Positions 1-7,080 of a stretch of 13,810 bases of DNA are shown one piece after another. The stretch is from Burkholderiaceae bacterium. GTDB lineage: Bacteria > Pseudomonadota > Gammaproteobacteria > Burkholderiales > Burkholderiaceae. Position 1 is the stretch's first letter. The number at the start of each line of letters is the position of its first letter. Below the pieces are notes generated by a model. It saw only the letters and a list, made by a program, of their open reading frames with translations. It searched no databases and had not been told where the DNA came from. The DNA is taken from the NCBI GenBank assembly GCA_030151165.1, contig JASLEM010000493.1, positions 1 to 13,810 on the forward strand, written 5' to 3'. Made by a program: the position numbers and the translations under genes.

Positions 1-56
1 AGCGATTCGTCGCGGACGCTATAGGCCAGGTTGCCTACGTACAGTTTGTTTCCCAC
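1..56 (-). CDS. RRM-type RNA-binding protein (5' end only)
   Basis: The reverse strand from a GTG at 56-54 reads MGNKLYVGNLAYSVRDES and runs off the window start. KLYVGNLAY is the RNP-2 strand of an RNA-recognition motif, and the MGNKLYVGNL opening is what I know from the short RRM proteins (about 90-150 residues, often with a glycine-rich tail) of Burkholderiales. They bind single-stranded RNA and are often cold-inducible. The GTG start is preferred because the upstream ATG at 95-93 meets a stop after four codons, and because a purine-rich GAAAGGG lies about 10 nt upstream of it. Only 18 codons are visible, so RNP-1 and the C-terminal tail cannot be checked. The family call is firm from RNP-2; the cold-shock role is inference. 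Confidence 0.8.
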   Translation of the reverse strand, partial: MGNKLYVGNLAYSVRDES

Positions 57-180
57 GGGGGAAGCCCTTTCAAAGATAAAAAACCATGTGGAGCTTCAAC
101 CCAGCGTGATCCATCAAGCGAAGGCGCCGCGTCCAGACACAGCATCAACGAGCGACGGTTACGCGAAGCAACCGCTGCCC
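57..180 (-). other. Long 5' leader of the RRM gene
   Basis: This is the stretch between the predicted promoter and the GTG start of the RRM gene, about 125 nt. On the minus strand it contains a CGGTT/AACCG hairpin with a TTCG-containing loop. A GAAGC segment near the 5' side can pair with the GCTTC immediately before the start codon, which would place the GAAAGGG ribosome-binding region in the loop. It is clearly less GC-rich than the rest of the window. Long structured leaders are known for cold-shock mRNAs in other bacteria; its role here is inferred only. A short plus-strand open frame (31-261) crosses it but has no family features. Confidence 0.4.
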
Positions 181-187
181 TGGATTG

Positions 188-217
188 ATTATGAGGCTAA
201 CAAATCACGAAAAGCAA
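188..217 (-). promoter_or_regulatory. Candidate sigma-70 promoter of the RRM gene
   Basis: On the minus strand a TTGCTT (plus 212-217) and a CATAAT (plus 188-193, five of six to TATAAT) are separated by 18 bp. An AT-rich tract around 229-245, just upstream of the -35, resembles an UP element. The combination in an otherwise very GC-rich window suggests a strong promoter. A TTGACC at 223-228 is a better -35 hexamer, but no good -10 lies 16-18 bp from it. The rest of the gap up to 410 shows nothing else I can name beyond a possible -10 just before the next gene. Confidence 0.5.
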
Positions 218-410
218 AGCGCGGTCAAGGAAATTGTTGTTTTGTCGTATCCCGCCGGTGAATGGTGCGTTTTCGAGGGCAAATGAGGTGCGAAATGACA
301 CGGTTTGAGGGTTAGACCGGACGGGTTTTCCCGCAATTCACTCGACCGTCGCGCGCCGCCGCGCGGAACTTCCTGGTGCGGCTCGACTCGGCCGGGCGAG
401 AATCGGATCC

Positions 411-1052
411 ATGGACCTGCTCAAACCGCTGATCGCGCTCCTCGCCATCGTCAATCCGATCGGCGCGATCCCGTTCTTCCTGCACTTCACCCAGAACCTC
501 ACGCGCCCGCAGCGCCAGCGCACGATCCGCGTGGCGTCGGTGAGCGCCTGCCTGGTGGTCGCGGTGAGCGCGGTCGCCGGCCTGAAGATCATCGACTTCT
601 TCGGCATCTCGATCGCCTCGTTCCAGGTCGGCGGCGGGCTGCTGCTGCTGATCTCGTCGATGAACATGCTGAACGCACAGCAGGCCGAGAGCCGCGGCTC
701 GGACGTCGGCGACGGCCAGGCCAAGGCCGACGCGGGCGACTCGATCGCCGTCGTGCCGCTGACCATCCCGCTGCTCACCGGCCCGGCGACGATCTCGACG
801 ATGGTCATCTACGCCGAGAAGACGCGCACGCTGTTCGAGCACGCGGTGCTGGTCGGCTACGGCGTGGTGATCGGCGTCGCGACCTTCCTCGTGTTCTCCG
901 CGTCGGGCCCGATCGCGCGCTTCCTGGGCCGCACCGGCATCAACGTGATGACGCGGCTGATGGGCCTGATCCTCGCGGCGATGGCGGTGGAGCTGCTGTC
1001 CGACGGCCTGTTGAAGCTGTTCCCGGCGCTGTCCGGCGTCTCCGGCAATTGA
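411..1052 (+). CDS. MarC-family integral membrane protein
   Basis: This 213-residue protein has the length and pattern of the MarC/YchE/YhgN family (UPF0056), with about six membrane helices. The N-terminal helix carries the diagnostic NPIG at residues 15-18 followed by AIPFF, and the centre has the second family motif VPLTIPLLTGPA at 115-126. The family sits in the inner membrane and its substrate is unknown; despite the name, it is not established as an antibiotic exporter. There is no clear Shine-Dalgarno sequence; a GAGAAT box (398-403) lies 7 nt before the ATG and could be a -10 of a leaderless or nearly leaderless transcript. The stop codon overlaps the start of creB, so the two are probably cotranslated. 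MarC heading a cre operon in place of creA differs from the E. coli arrangement. Confidence 0.9.
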   Translation: MDLLKPLIALLAIVNPIGAIPFFLHFTQNLTRPQRQRTIRVASVSACLVVAVSAVAGLKIIDFFGISIASFQVGGGLLLLISSMNMLNAQQAESRGSDVGDGQAKADAGDSIAVVPLTIPLLTGPATISTMVIYAEKTRTLFEHAVLVGYGVVIGVATFLVFSASGPIARFLGRTGINVMTRLMGLILAAMAVELLSDGLLKLFPALSGVSGN

Positions 1053-1759
1053 GCGCGCGCATCCTCCTGCTCGAGGACGACCCGGCGATCGCCGCGACGG
1101 TGGCGTTCGCCCTGCAGCGCGAGGGCCTGGTCGTCGAGCACGTGCTGCTCACCGGCGCCGCGCGCCAGAGCGCGGCCTCGCAGGCGCCCGCGCTCGCGAT
1201 CCTCGACGTCGGCCTGCCCGACGGCAGCGGCCTCGACCTCTGCCGCGAGTGGCGCCAGCACGCGAGCCCCGCCCTGCGCGCGCTGCCGATCCTGATGCTG
1301 ACCGCGCGCGCCGAGGAGCTCGACCGCGTCGTCGGCCTCGAGCTCGGTGCCGACGACTACCTCACCAAGCCGTTCAGCCCGCGCGAACTCGTGGCGCGCG
1401 TGCGGGCGCTGCTGCGCCGCGCGGCCTTCGCGCCCGCGGCCGCCGCTGAATCCGCGCGCGCCGCGTCGCTCTTCGAGCTCGACGCCGACGGCCAGCGCAT
1501 CGCGTTCGCCGGCACCTGGCTCGCGCTGACGCGGCTCGAGTTCGGCCTGCTGCGCGCGCTGCTGCGCTCGCCCGGGCGCATCCGCTCGCGCGACGCGCTG
1601 CTCGACGAAGTCTGGGGCGCCGATGGCGACGCCACCGACCGCACCGTCGACACCCACGTCAAGACGCTGCGCGCCAAGCTGCGCGCCGTGCGGCCCGAGC
1701 TCGAGCCGATCGCGACGCATCGCGGCATGGGCTACTCGCTCGAGCTGCCCGCGGGCTGA
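1049..1759 (+). CDS. creB: CreB-type response regulator (OmpR family)
   Basis: The protein has 236 residues, close to the 229 of E. coli CreB. The receiver domain (about 4-120) has acidic D10/D11, phospho-acceptor D53 in ILDVGLPDG, T85 and K107 in YLTKPF. The C-terminal winged helix (about 135-232) ends with the usual RTVDTHVKTLRAKL recognition-helix region and RGMGYSLEL. The TTG at 1049 is chosen because it gives the standard beginning SARILLLEDDPAIA and overlaps the MarC stop; no ATG or GTG in this frame fits. No Shine-Dalgarno is visible, so translation is probably coupled to MarC. CreB is inferred from the order with creC and creD directly downstream and from the cre tag before creD. When phosphorylated by CreC it should activate creD. 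Confidence 0.88.
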   Translation: MSARILLLEDDPAIAATVAFALQREGLVVEHVLLTGAARQSAASQAPALAILDVGLPDGSGLDLCREWRQHASPALRALPILMLTARAEELDRVVGLELGADDYLTKPFSPRELVARVRALLRRAAFAPAAAAESARAASLFELDADGQRIAFAGTWLALTRLEFGLLRALLRSPGRIRSRDALLDEVWGADGDATDRTVDTHVKTLRAKLRAVRPELEPIATHRGMGYSLELPAG

Positions 1760-1777
1760 GCCGGAAGCGGTCCCGCG

Positions 1778-3238
1778 ATGCGTCTCGGCCTGCGCCTGCT
1801 GTTCGCGTTCTTCGTCGTCACCGGCCTGGCCGGCTTCTTCGCGCTGCAGGTGTTCCAGGACGAGGTCAAGCCGAGCGTGCGCGAGGTGATGGAGGACGTC
1901 CTCGTCGACACCGCCAACCTGATCGCCGAGCAGGCCGCCGCCGACCTGCGCGCGATGCCGCCCGGCGGCACGCTGCAGGGCTCGCGGCTGGCGGCGCAGG
2001 TCGACGCCTACCGCCGGCGGCCGGTCGACATCCAGATCTGGGGCCTGCACAAGCGCACGCTCGACTTCCGCGTCTACGTCACCGACGCCACCGGCCGCGT
2101 CGTGCTCGATTCGGGCGGCGCGCCGGGCGACCCGACCGCGCCGCCGAACGCGCTCGGCGCCGACTTCTCGCGCTGGCGCGACGTCCACCGCACGCTGCAG
2201 GGCGACTACGGCGCCCGCGCCACGCGCGATGTCGAGACCGACGAGCGCACGTCGGTGATGTACGTGGCCGCGCCGGTGCGCGACGGCGCGCGGGTGATCG
2301 GCGTCGTCACCGTCGCCAAGCCGCTCGCGACCGTGCAGCAGTTCATCGACCGCGCGCAACGCCGCATCTTCGTCGCGAGCCTGTGGCTGCTCGGGCTGTC
2401 GACCGCGGTCGGCGTGCTCGTGACCTTGTGGATGGTGATGTCGGTGCGCAAGCTCAAGGCCTACGCGACGCAGGTGCACGCTGGCGAGCGCCTGCCGGTG
2501 CCGCGGCTGCCGGGCGAGCTCGGCGATCTCGCGGTGGCCGTCGACGAGATGCGCGTGCGGCTGGAGGAGCGCGAACGCCTCGAGCACACGGTGCGCGCGC
2601 TGACGCACGAGCTGAAGAGCCCGCTCACCGCGATCCAGGGCGCGGCCGAGCTGCTGGGCGACGACCTGCCCGCCGCCGATCGCGAGCGCTTCGCGCTGCA
2701 GATCCAGGAGCAGTCGTTGCGCCTGCGCGACCTCGTCGACCGCATGCTCGCGCTGTCGAGGCTCGAGGGCCTGCGCGCGATCGAGCATCCGCAGCCGGTG
2801 GCGCTGCTGGCGCTGGTCGACGGCGTCGTCGCGAGCAGCGCGGCGATCGCTACGCGGCGCGGCCTCGCGTTGCAATGGGAATCGCGCGACGACGTCACGC
2901 TGCGCGGCGACCCCGAATCGCTGGGCCTGCTGTTCTCGAACCTGCTCGCCAACGCGCTCGACTTCGCACCCGAGGCGTCGGCCATCACGCTGGCGCTGCG
3001 GCGCCACGGCCACCACGCGCTGTTCGTGTTGCGCGATACGGGGCCGGGTGTCGACGCCTTCGCGTTGCCGCAGCTCGGACAGCGCTTCTTCTCGCTGCCG
3101 CGCCCGCGCGACGGCCGGCGCGGCAGCGGCCTCGGCCTCGCGATCGTGCGCCAGGCGGCGGCGCTGCACGGCGGCGGGGTGGCGTTCGAGCCGGCCGAGC
3201 CGGGCCTGCGCGTGACGGTGCGGCTGCCGATCCCCTGA
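1778..3238 (+). CDS. creC: CreC-type sensor histidine kinase
   Basis: At 486 residues it is near the E. coli CreC length of 474. It has a first membrane helix at about 4-23, a periplasmic sensor region whose start (VFQDEVKP...VDTANLIAE) is characteristic of CreC, a second helix at about 197-219, and a HAMP linker. The HisKA domain has phospho-accepting H277 in LTHELKSPL. The ATPase domain has the N box around N392 (NLLANALDFAPE), a G1 box at D420 (RDTGPGV) and a G2 box GSGLGLAIV. All catalytic motifs are intact. The ATG at 1778 has GGAAGCGG at 1763-1770 ahead of it and lies 18 nt after the creB stop. In enterics CreC responds to fermentative growth or minimal medium; the signal here is unknown. 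Confidence 0.9.
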   Translation: MRLGLRLLFAFFVVTGLAGFFALQVFQDEVKPSVREVMEDVLVDTANLIAEQAAADLRAMPPGGTLQGSRLAAQVDAYRRRPVDIQIWGLHKRTLDFRVYVTDATGRVVLDSGGAPGDPTAPPNALGADFSRWRDVHRTLQGDYGARATRDVETDERTSVMYVAAPVRDGARVIGVVTVAKPLATVQQFIDRAQRRIFVASLWLLGLSTAVGVLVTLWMVMSVRKLKAYATQVHAGERLPVPRLPGELGDLAVAVDEMRVRLEERERLEHTVRALTHELKSPLTAIQGAAELLGDDLPAADRERFALQIQEQSLRLRDLVDRMLALSRLEGLRAIEHPQPVALLALVDGVVASSAAIATRRGLALQWESRDDVTLRGDPESLGLLFSNLLANALDFAPEASAITLALRRHGHHALFVLRDTGPGVDAFALPQLGQRFFSLPRPRDGRRGSGLGLAIVRQAAALHGGGVAFEPAEPGLRVTVRLPIP

Positions 3239-3245
3239 GCCCGCG

Positions 3246-3272
3246 GCGAGCGCGACTTCACGCTCGCTCCAC
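3246..3272 (+). promoter_or_regulatory. cre tag (CreB-binding site) overlapping a hairpin, before creD
   Basis: TTCAC at 3257-3261 and TCCAC at 3268-3272 are separated by 6 bp. The established CreB operator in E. coli is the direct repeat TTCAC-N6-TTCAC, so this differs at one base and sits 80 bp before the creD ATG, the expected target. The site partly overlaps a perfect inverted repeat, GCGAGCG (3246-3252) and CGCTCGC (3261-3267) with an 8-nt loop, just after the creC stop. That hairpin has no T-run and is unlikely to be a classic terminator. No second full cre tag was seen upstream of MarC. Confidence 0.6.
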
Positions 3273-3342
3273 AAACCCCATCGTCGCCTCACGCATCGCC
3301 GGCATCGTGCCGACAGCGCGCCGAACCCGGCGCGGTGACGCT

Positions 3343-3349
3343 GGGAGGG
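3343..3349 (+). promoter_or_regulatory. creD: Strong ribosome-binding site of creD
   Basis: GGGAGGG lies 3 nt before the ATG at 3353, with its AGG core well placed for 16S pairing. It decides the start in favour of 3353 over an in-frame GTG at 3335, which lies upstream of this site. It is the clearest Shine-Dalgarno in the cre region, suggesting creD is translated independently and strongly. Confidence 0.65.
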
Positions 3350-3352
3350 CGT

Positions 3353-4789
3353 ATGAGATTTCCGTTGTTGGCGAAGGTGGGCGCGATCGTGCTCGTGGGC
3401 TTCATGGTGCTGATCGCGTTGACGCGCATCGAGTGGCTGGTCGCCGAGCGCGCCGGGCGCGCGGGTGAGGCGGTGCGCGGCGTCGAGCAGTCGCATGCCG
3501 CGGCGCAGGCCGTGGTGGGGCCGCTGCTGCAGCGCGCGTGCACCGAGGAGTGGACGAGCGAGACCGGCGCGGGCACCAGCCGCGCCGTGACGAACGAGAA
3601 GCGGGACTTCACGCTGGTGCAGGTGCCCAACCGGCTCGCGATCGACAGCCGCACGAAGGCCGACCCGCTGTACCGCGGGCTGTTCAAGGTGAACGCGTAC
3701 GTCGGCCACGCGGGCGTCACCGCGAGCTTCGCGAATCTCGCGCCGCTGCAGCCCCAGGCCGAGCACCCCGGTGGCCGCCTGAAATGCGACGCGCCGGTGC
3801 TGTTCGTGGCGTTGAGCGACGTGCGCGGCGTCCGCGCGGCGAGCGTGACGATGGACGACGCGGCGTTCGACGTCGCGCCGGGCACGGCGAGCGAGAAATA
3901 CCCGCGCGGCTTCCACGCGACGCTCGCGGCCGCGCGCGCGGAGGGCGACGCCGCCGCGCAGCCGCTGGTGGCGAAGCTGTCGCTCGACCTGATCGGCACC
4001 AGCCAGCTCGCCTGGGTGCCGGCCGCGGGCAGCACGCAGTGGACGCTCGCCTCCGACTGGCCGCACCCGTCGTTCGGCGGCCAGTTCGTGCCCGAGCAGC
4101 GCGACGTCCGCGCCGACGGCTTCGGTGCGACCTGGAACCTGTCGGCGCTCGCCACCAGCGCGCCCGCGGACGTCGCGCGCGGCCTCGACCTGTGCCGCCC
4201 GAGCGCCGCGGCGGTCGATGCCAACGCGGACGGCGACGCCGGCGACGCGAAGCCGGCGAACTGCCTCGACACGATGTCCGTCGCCTTCATCGACCCGGTC
4301 AACCCATACGTGCTGAGCAGCCGCGCGGTGAAGTACGACCTGCTGTTCGTCGCCCTCACGTTCATCGCGGTGGGCCTGATCGAGGTGCTGTCGGGGCGTC
4401 GCGTGCATCCGGTGCAGTACCTGCTCGTCGGCATGGCGCTGAGCGTGTTCTTCCTGCTGCTGATGTCGCTGTCGGAGCACCTGGTCTTCGAGATCGCCTA
4501 CGCCATCGCGGCCGCCGCCTGCGCATTGCTGCTCGGGTTCTACGCCGCGTCGATGCTGGGTCGGCGGCTCGCGGGCGCGGCGTTCGGCGCGGGCATCGCG
4601 CTGTTGTACGGCCTGCTCTACGCGCTGCTGCAGCTGGAGCAGAACGCGCTGGTGATCGGCTCGGTGATGCTGTTCGCGGCGCTGGCGGTGGTGATGACGC
4701 TCACGCGGCGCATCGACTGGTACGCCCTGTTCGCCCGCCTGCGCCAGGACGCCGTCAAGGCGCCCGTCGCGACCGAGGCGGCGCCGTGA
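3353..4789 (+). CDS. creD: CreD-family inner membrane protein
   Basis: This 478-residue protein has the CreD layout: one N-terminal helix (about 8-27), a large periplasmic domain, then about five C-terminal helices from residue 328 onward. Family motifs seen are SDWPHPSFGGQF in the periplasmic part, DPVNPY, KYDLLFVALTF, HPVQYLLVGMALSVFFLLLMSLSEH and a final TRRIDW. It is slightly longer than the 450-residue E. coli protein. A more typical EDYALL near the last helix reads EQNALV here. CreD is the main CreB target in enterics and pseudomonads and is linked to envelope integrity and beta-lactam response; its biochemical activity is unknown. The near-consensus cre tag and strong ribosome-binding site upstream support regulated expression. 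Its stop overlaps the next start. Confidence 0.92.
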   Translation: MRFPLLAKVGAIVLVGFMVLIALTRIEWLVAERAGRAGEAVRGVEQSHAAAQAVVGPLLQRACTEEWTSETGAGTSRAVTNEKRDFTLVQVPNRLAIDSRTKADPLYRGLFKVNAYVGHAGVTASFANLAPLQPQAEHPGGRLKCDAPVLFVALSDVRGVRAASVTMDDAAFDVAPGTASEKYPRGFHATLAAARAEGDAAAQPLVAKLSLDLIGTSQLAWVPAAGSTQWTLASDWPHPSFGGQFVPEQRDVRADGFGATWNLSALATSAPADVARGLDLCRPSAAAVDANADGDAGDAKPANCLDTMSVAFIDPVNPYVLSSRAVKYDLLFVALTFIAVGLIEVLSGRRVHPVQYLLVGMALSVFFLLLMSLSEHLVFEIAYAIAAAACALLLGFYAASMLGRRLAGAAFGAGIALLYGLLYALLQLEQNALVIGSVMLFAALAVVMTLTRRIDWYALFARLRQDAVKAPVATEAAP

Positions 4790-5151
4790 ACGCCGACGCG
4801 CCGTCGCACGCCACCCTCGCCGCGGACTGGCTCGCCGCCGACGCGCTGGTCGTGGCCTTCATCGTGCTGGTGACGCTGATCCTCGACATCGTCCCGGGCT
4901 GGTCGGCGCCGCTGCGGGCGTGGCTGGCGCTCGGCACGTGGGTGTTCACGGCGTTGGCGTTGCATGCGGTCTCGCAGGCGATGCGCGCGGCGCACGGGCG
5001 GCGCTGGGGCCGCGCCGGCATCGCGGCCGGCTGCGGCGCGGGGCTCGCGCTCGCGGCCGCGGTGATGGTCGTGCTCGCGATGCGGCTGCCCTCCGGCACG
5101 TTGCACGATGTCGACGACGCGGTCGTCCGCGCGACGAGCGCACCGCGATGA
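4786..5151 (+). CDS. Small three-helix membrane protein, unknown function
   Basis: A 121-residue protein starts at a GTG whose last two bases are part of the creD stop (GTGA overlap), so its translation is probably coupled to creD. Three hydrophobic helices are visible at about 18-38, 42-65 and 76-98, with a positively charged loop (AHGRRWGR) between the second and third. This suggests an inner-membrane protein with that loop in the cytoplasm. I do not recognise a family, and there is no catalytic motif. Its position between creD and an oxidoreductase, with overlaps on both sides, suggests it belongs to the cre transcription unit. The end overlaps an ATG (5148) in the frame of the following gene. 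Confidence 0.7.
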   Translation: MNADAPSHATLAADWLAADALVVAFIVLVTLILDIVPGWSAPLRAWLALGTWVFTALALHAVSQAMRAAHGRRWGRAGIAAGCGAGLALAAAVMVVLAMRLPSGTLHDVDDAVVRATSAPR

Positions 5152-5265
5152 GCGCGCCCGCGGCGTCGATCGCCGCGCCGGCGCTGCGGCGTCGCGGCAC
5201 GACCTGGGTCGACGCCTGGGCCGACGCCCGCTTTCGCGTCGCCGACGTGGACGGGCGCGCGTCGC

Positions 5266-5271
5266 TAAGAT
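5266..5271 (+). promoter_or_regulatory. Possible -10 box directly before the GMC start
   Basis: TAAGAT lies 8 nt before the ATG at 5280 in otherwise GC-rich sequence. No convincing -35 is seen 16-18 bp upstream. If used, transcription would begin at or within a few bases of the ATG, giving a leaderless message for the oxidoreductase independent of the cre operon. Single hexamers occur by chance, so this is weak. Confidence 0.25.
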
Positions 5272-5279
5272 GCCATTCC

Positions 5280-6968
5280 ATGAATCTCGGCGACCCTTTC
5301 GATTTCATCGTGATCGGCGCCGGCACCGCCGGCTGCCTGCTGGCCAACCGGCTGTCGGCCGACCCGAAGCACCGCGTGCTGCTGGTCGAGGCCGGCGGGC
5401 GCGACAACTATCCGTGGATCCACATCCCGGTCGGCTACCTGTACTGCATCGGCAACCCGCGCACCGACTGGCTGTACAAGACCGAGCCCGACCCGGGCCT
5501 CAACGGCCGCGTGTTGCGCTACCCGCGCGGCAAGGTGCTGGGCGGCAGCTCCAGCATCAACGGGATGATCTACATGCGCGGCCAGGCGCGCGACTACGAC
5601 GGCTGGGCCGAGCGCACGGGCGATCCGGCGTGGACGTGGGCGAACTGCCTGCCGTACTTCATGCGCCACGAGGATCACTGGCGCGGCGACGAGAAGACCG
5701 ACAACCCCGTGCACGCCGGCCCCGGCTTCGACCGCAGCGGGCGACGCGGCGGCGGCGAGTGGCGCGTCGAGAAGCAGCGCCTGTCGTGGCCGATCCTCGA
5801 CGCGTTCGCGAAGGCCGCGACGCAGGCCGGCATCCCGCCGACGACCGACTTCAACCGCGGCGACAACGAAGGCGTCGGCTACTTCGAGGTCAACCAGCGC
5901 GGCGGCGTGCGCTGGAACGCGGCCAAGGCCTTCCTGCGGCCGGCGCTGCGCCGCCCGAACCTGACGCTGCTGACCGGCGCGCACGTGCAGCGCCTGCTGC
6001 TCGAGGCATCGGCCGGCGACGGCTCGAAGATGACGGCGCGCGGCGTCGAGCTGCGCATCGGCAGCGACGCGCCGATCCAGGTGACGTGCCGCGGCGAGGT
6101 GCTGCTGTCGGCGGGCGCGATCGGCTCGCCGCAGATCCTGCAGCTCTCGGGCATCGGCGACGGCGCGCGGCTGAAGGCGGCGGGCATCGCGCCGCGCCAC
6201 GAGCTCGCGGGCGTCGGCGCCAACCTGCAGGATCACCTGCAGGTGCGCGCGGTGTTCGCGGTCGACGGCACGCGGACGTTGAACACGCTGTCGGCGTCGT
6301 TGTTCGGCAAGGCGCGCATCGCGGCGGAGTACCTCGTCTCGCGCAGCGGTCCGATGAGCATGGCGCCGTCGCAGCTCGGCGCCTTCACGCGCTCGGATCC
6401 GGGGCGGCGCTGGCCCAACCTGCAGTACCACGTGCAGCCGCTGTCGCTCGATGCGTTCGGCGAGCCGCTGCATGCGTTCGAGGCGTTCACGGCGAGCGTC
6501 TGCAACCTCAACCCGGAGTCCCGCGGCGAGGTGCACGTGACGTCGGCCGACCCGGCCCAGGCGCCGCGCATCGCGCCCAGCTACCTGGCGACCGAGGGCG
6601 ACCGGCGCGTGGCGGCGGAGTCGCTGCGGCTCACGCGCCGCATCGTGGCGCAGCCGGCGCTGGCGGCGTTCAAGCCGCGCGAGGTCAAGCCCGGCACGCA
6701 GTTCGAGACCGACGACGAGCTCGCGCGCCTGGCCGGCGACATCGGCACGACGATCTTCCATCCGGTCGGCACCTGCCGCATGGGGCGCGACGGCGACCCC
6801 GGGGCCGTCCTCGACGCGCGGCTGCGCGTGCGCGGGATCGCGGGGTTGCGCGTGGTCGACGCGAGCGTGATGCCGGACATCACGAGCGGCAACACGAATT
6901 CGCCGACGTTGATGATCGCGGAGCGCGCCGCCGAATGGGCGCTGGCTGCCGCCGGCCGGGGCAGCTGA
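5280..6968 (+). CDS. GMC-family FAD-dependent oxidoreductase (choline/alcohol dehydrogenase-like)
   Basis: This 562-residue flavoprotein should oxidise an alcohol to an aldehyde. The FAD-binding Rossmann motif is VIGAGTAGCLLANRLS near the start, with the ribose-binding acidic residue in LLVEAGG. GMC signature 1 is GKVLGGSSSINGMIYMRG and signature 2 is GAIGSPQILQLSGIG. The catalytic pair is H494 in HPVGTCRMG and N538 in SGNTNSPTLMIAE; the Asn variant is common in this clade. The length matches choline dehydrogenase-like members, but there is no betaine pathway nearby, so the substrate is unknown. The start at 5280 gives the usual family N-terminus (DPFDFIVIGAG). The frame is also open back to an ATG at 5148 overlapping the previous stop, which would add 44 residues with no family resemblance. 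Confidence 0.93.
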   Translation: MNLGDPFDFIVIGAGTAGCLLANRLSADPKHRVLLVEAGGRDNYPWIHIPVGYLYCIGNPRTDWLYKTEPDPGLNGRVLRYPRGKVLGGSSSINGMIYMRGQARDYDGWAERTGDPAWTWANCLPYFMRHEDHWRGDEKTDNPVHAGPGFDRSGRRGGGEWRVEKQRLSWPILDAFAKAATQAGIPPTTDFNRGDNEGVGYFEVNQRGGVRWNAAKAFLRPALRRPNLTLLTGAHVQRLLLEASAGDGSKMTARGVELRIGSDAPIQVTCRGEVLLSAGAIGSPQILQLSGIGDGARLKAAGIAPRHELAGVGANLQDHLQVRAVFAVDGTRTLNTLSASLFGKARIAAEYLVSRSGPMSMAPSQLGAFTRSDPGRRWPNLQYHVQPLSLDAFGEPLHAFEAFTASVCNLNPESRGEVHVTSADPAQAPRIAPSYLATEGDRRVAAESLRLTRRIVAQPALAAFKPREVKPGTQFETDDELARLAGDIGTTIFHPVGTCRMGRDGDPGAVLDARLRVRGIAGLRVVDASVMPDITSGNTNSPTLMIAERAAEWALAAAGRGS

Positions 6969-7053
6969 ACACCGTGTGAATGCGGCCTGAACAACGTTGG
7001 TGCGCAACACAGCGGGAAACCACCGATGCGCAACAGCCGGGTGCGCTCTTACA

Positions 7054-7080
7054 GTGCATATACTTTCTTGGCATATGCAC
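7054..7080. repeat. Inverted repeat GTGCATAT / ATATGCAC
   Basis: Perfect 8-bp arms at 7054-7061 and 7073-7080 are separated by 11 bp, in an AT-rich patch between the oxidoreductase and the TSUP gene. The right arm overlaps the palindrome GCATATGC. A TATACT at 7059-7064 resembles a -10 box. The symmetry is compatible with an operator for a dimeric regulator around a promoter, but no regulator gene is adjacent. Confidence 0.45.

Noticed and set aside
31..261. A 76-codon plus-strand open frame at the window start
   Set aside because: It covers the start, leader and promoter of the divergent RRM gene, has no ribosome-binding site and no family features.
458..490. A TTCAC-containing stretch early in the MarC gene as a second cre tag
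   Set aside because: The second half-site is not at 6-bp spacing and it lies inside coding sequence; another TTCAC near 343 has no second half.
857..4480. A 1207-codon open frame on the minus strand
   Set aside because: It is antisense to creB, creC and creD, made of Arg/Ala/Gln/Asp/His-rich low-complexity sequence with no domain, and results from the extreme third-position GC of the real genes.
5265..7010. A 581-codon minus-strand open frame, and a long plus-strand alternative frame over the oxidoreductase
   Set aside because: Both are Arg/Ala-rich shadows of the GMC gene, which has every family motif in its own frame.
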